Shown here in pieces: positions 27,816 through 28,881 of a DNA stretch of 28,881 nucleotides. Source of the stretch: Lingula anatina (lineage: Eukaryota; Brachiopoda; Lingulata; Lingulida; Lingulidae); the NCBI RefSeq assembly GCF_001039355.2, contig NW_019775530.1:15996-44876 (forward strand). Reading direction: 5' to 3'. Below the pieces are notes generated by a model. That model had not been told where the DNA came from and did no database searches. It saw only the letters and a list, made by a program, of their open reading frames with translations. The position numbers and the translations under genes were made by a program. Position 1 is the first letter of the stretch, and every line of letters starts with the position of its first letter.

Positions 27816-28023
27816 AACAGTCAAGCTTTTAGAAACACAGCAAGGTTTAATATCAATTTCACAATCATATTGTAAATCATGGAAGCGTAAGGACGTGCTA
27901 AGTAACCTTGGGTGGTGAGAATATACGTATGTACCATATGAGCATCAGTGAAAAGAAGTTGCTGAGAAATGACATACTACTTAAACTGCCCTCCCCCCAC
28001 CTTAAAGAGTGAATTATTTCTAA

Positions 28024-28279
28024 GGGCTCATTCCCAATGTAACTATGGTTATAGGTTGTTTCATCCAACTCCATGGGGACTCCTGCTGAATGCAGTCAGA
28101 TGAATAGATTACTAGTAACACACCACTTCTAGTTCTTCAATGTGCTCGTATAATCACCAGCTTTTTTGTATTCTACTCAGTGCCAAGAGGAGGCGTGTTT
28201 ATCTGATTGCATTCAGCAAGAGTCCCCATGGAGTTGGATCAATCTCCATAGACCAATTGTTTCATTGTAAGTTTGGGCC
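28024..28279. mobile_element. MITE-like inverted-repeat element, copy 5
   Basis: The outer start is GGGCTCATTCCCAATGTAAC. Inner arms AACTCCATGGGGACTCCTGC and the complementary AGAGTCCCCATGGAGTT are long and well matched. The core TTTGTATTCTACTCAGTGCC and GAGGAGGC is shared with copies 2 and 3. It is the best preserved copy. Confidence 0.8.
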
Positions 28280-28881
28280 ACTGATACCCAGCCTGACACT
28301 GGCATAGCCATACTGGGGTGGCACTAGCACTTGCCAATTTATCCACATGATAAAATTGACTTAAATAGGCTAAAGAAAATAGGCCTGATTTGACTTGTTT
28401 TTGTCAAATTTAAACCAATAGGAGAAAATAGTGATGAAAAAGTAGTGATTTGGCTGAGAGAAAAAAAAATTGCCAGCACTACCCAGCTATAGTTAACTGT
28501 AAACCCCATACCTCCATATAGCTGACTCGTTTTGAGTGTGTTTACCTAACCAAGCCTTCATTTGAATGGGTAATTTGACTCCAGCATAATGTGATTTTAG
28601 CATTATAAGATTTTTTAAATAGCTCCCTAGAGTAGCAAACAAACAAGCAATGTGTCAGGTTCTGTAGGACTTTAAGTGCTGGGTATTTAACATAAGTGCA
28701 CTGCATAATAGTGAGTTGATTTGTCTTACATCTCAATAAACATCTTAATTAAATTAAAAGCCTAAGATAAGATGTAGTAACAGTATTTTTTAGTGATGGA
28801 CTAAATGCACTTTATCAAGTTTAAATTCTGGTGTACAACATCATGTTACTGCTGTTAGATGGTTTAACATTTACGCCCCTT

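Larger units (their letters stand above)
27102..28881 (+). other. first coding intron of the right-hand gene (to window end)
   Basis: No further exon was found. It contains a CT microsatellite (27239-27273), a TTTA microsatellite (27748-27815) and one MITE copy. Confidence 0.5.

Overview
This window looks like nuclear DNA of an invertebrate metazoan. It is AT-rich and has compact genes made of many short exons with GT..AG introns. It carries many microsatellites and several short inverted-repeat (MITE-like) elements. The palindrome-like word ACATGTA recurs in non-coding DNA, which I associate with bivalve mollusc genomes. A bivalve, or another lophotrochozoan, is therefore my best guess, but the assignment is an inference.

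Layout: (1) Bases 1-6183, + strand: thirteen exons covering about the last 700 residues of a TMEM245 orthologue. TMEM245 is a polytopic membrane protein with an AI-2E-transporter-like C-terminal domain. The 5' exons lie before the window and the last few residues are unresolved, with several possible terminal exons between 6308 and 10584. (2) 6184-12164: the 3' intron(s) and probable 3' UTR of TMEM245, interrupted by a 513-bp palindromic TIR element and two MITE copies. (3) 12180-14596: the tail-to-tail boundary and the probable long 3' UTR of the next gene. (4) 14597-21638, - strand: a complete ten-coding-exon INO80D orthologue, subunit D of the INO80 chromatin-remodelling complex. It has both C3H-C3H zinc-binding modules and a conserved acidic/PTTEEAEELERAL-type region. 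The reading frame closes only if one base is removed in the second coding exon; a run of six G on the coding strand is the likely site. (5) 21639-24510: a large 5'-leader intron of INO80D. (6) 24500-25500: a divergent promoter region with a CRE palindrome, a YY1-type site and two CCAAT boxes exactly 30 bp apart. (7) 26960-27101, + strand: the first coding exon of a third gene that I do not recognise, with an acidic dileucine signal. Its first coding intron runs to the window end.

The genes do not form a functional module: TMEM245 and INO80D converge, while INO80D and the third gene appear to diverge from one promoter region. The most notable signals are two independent tandem duplications of splice sites (a donor in TMEM245, an acceptor in INO80D), where use of the extra site would bring in a stop codon at once. 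Others are a near-perfect 64-bp-arm hairpin at 26502-26649, a family of related palindromic elements in five copies, a uORF whose stop lies one base before the INO80D start, and a 62-codon ORF upstream of INO80D. I found no convincing wholly new biological system.
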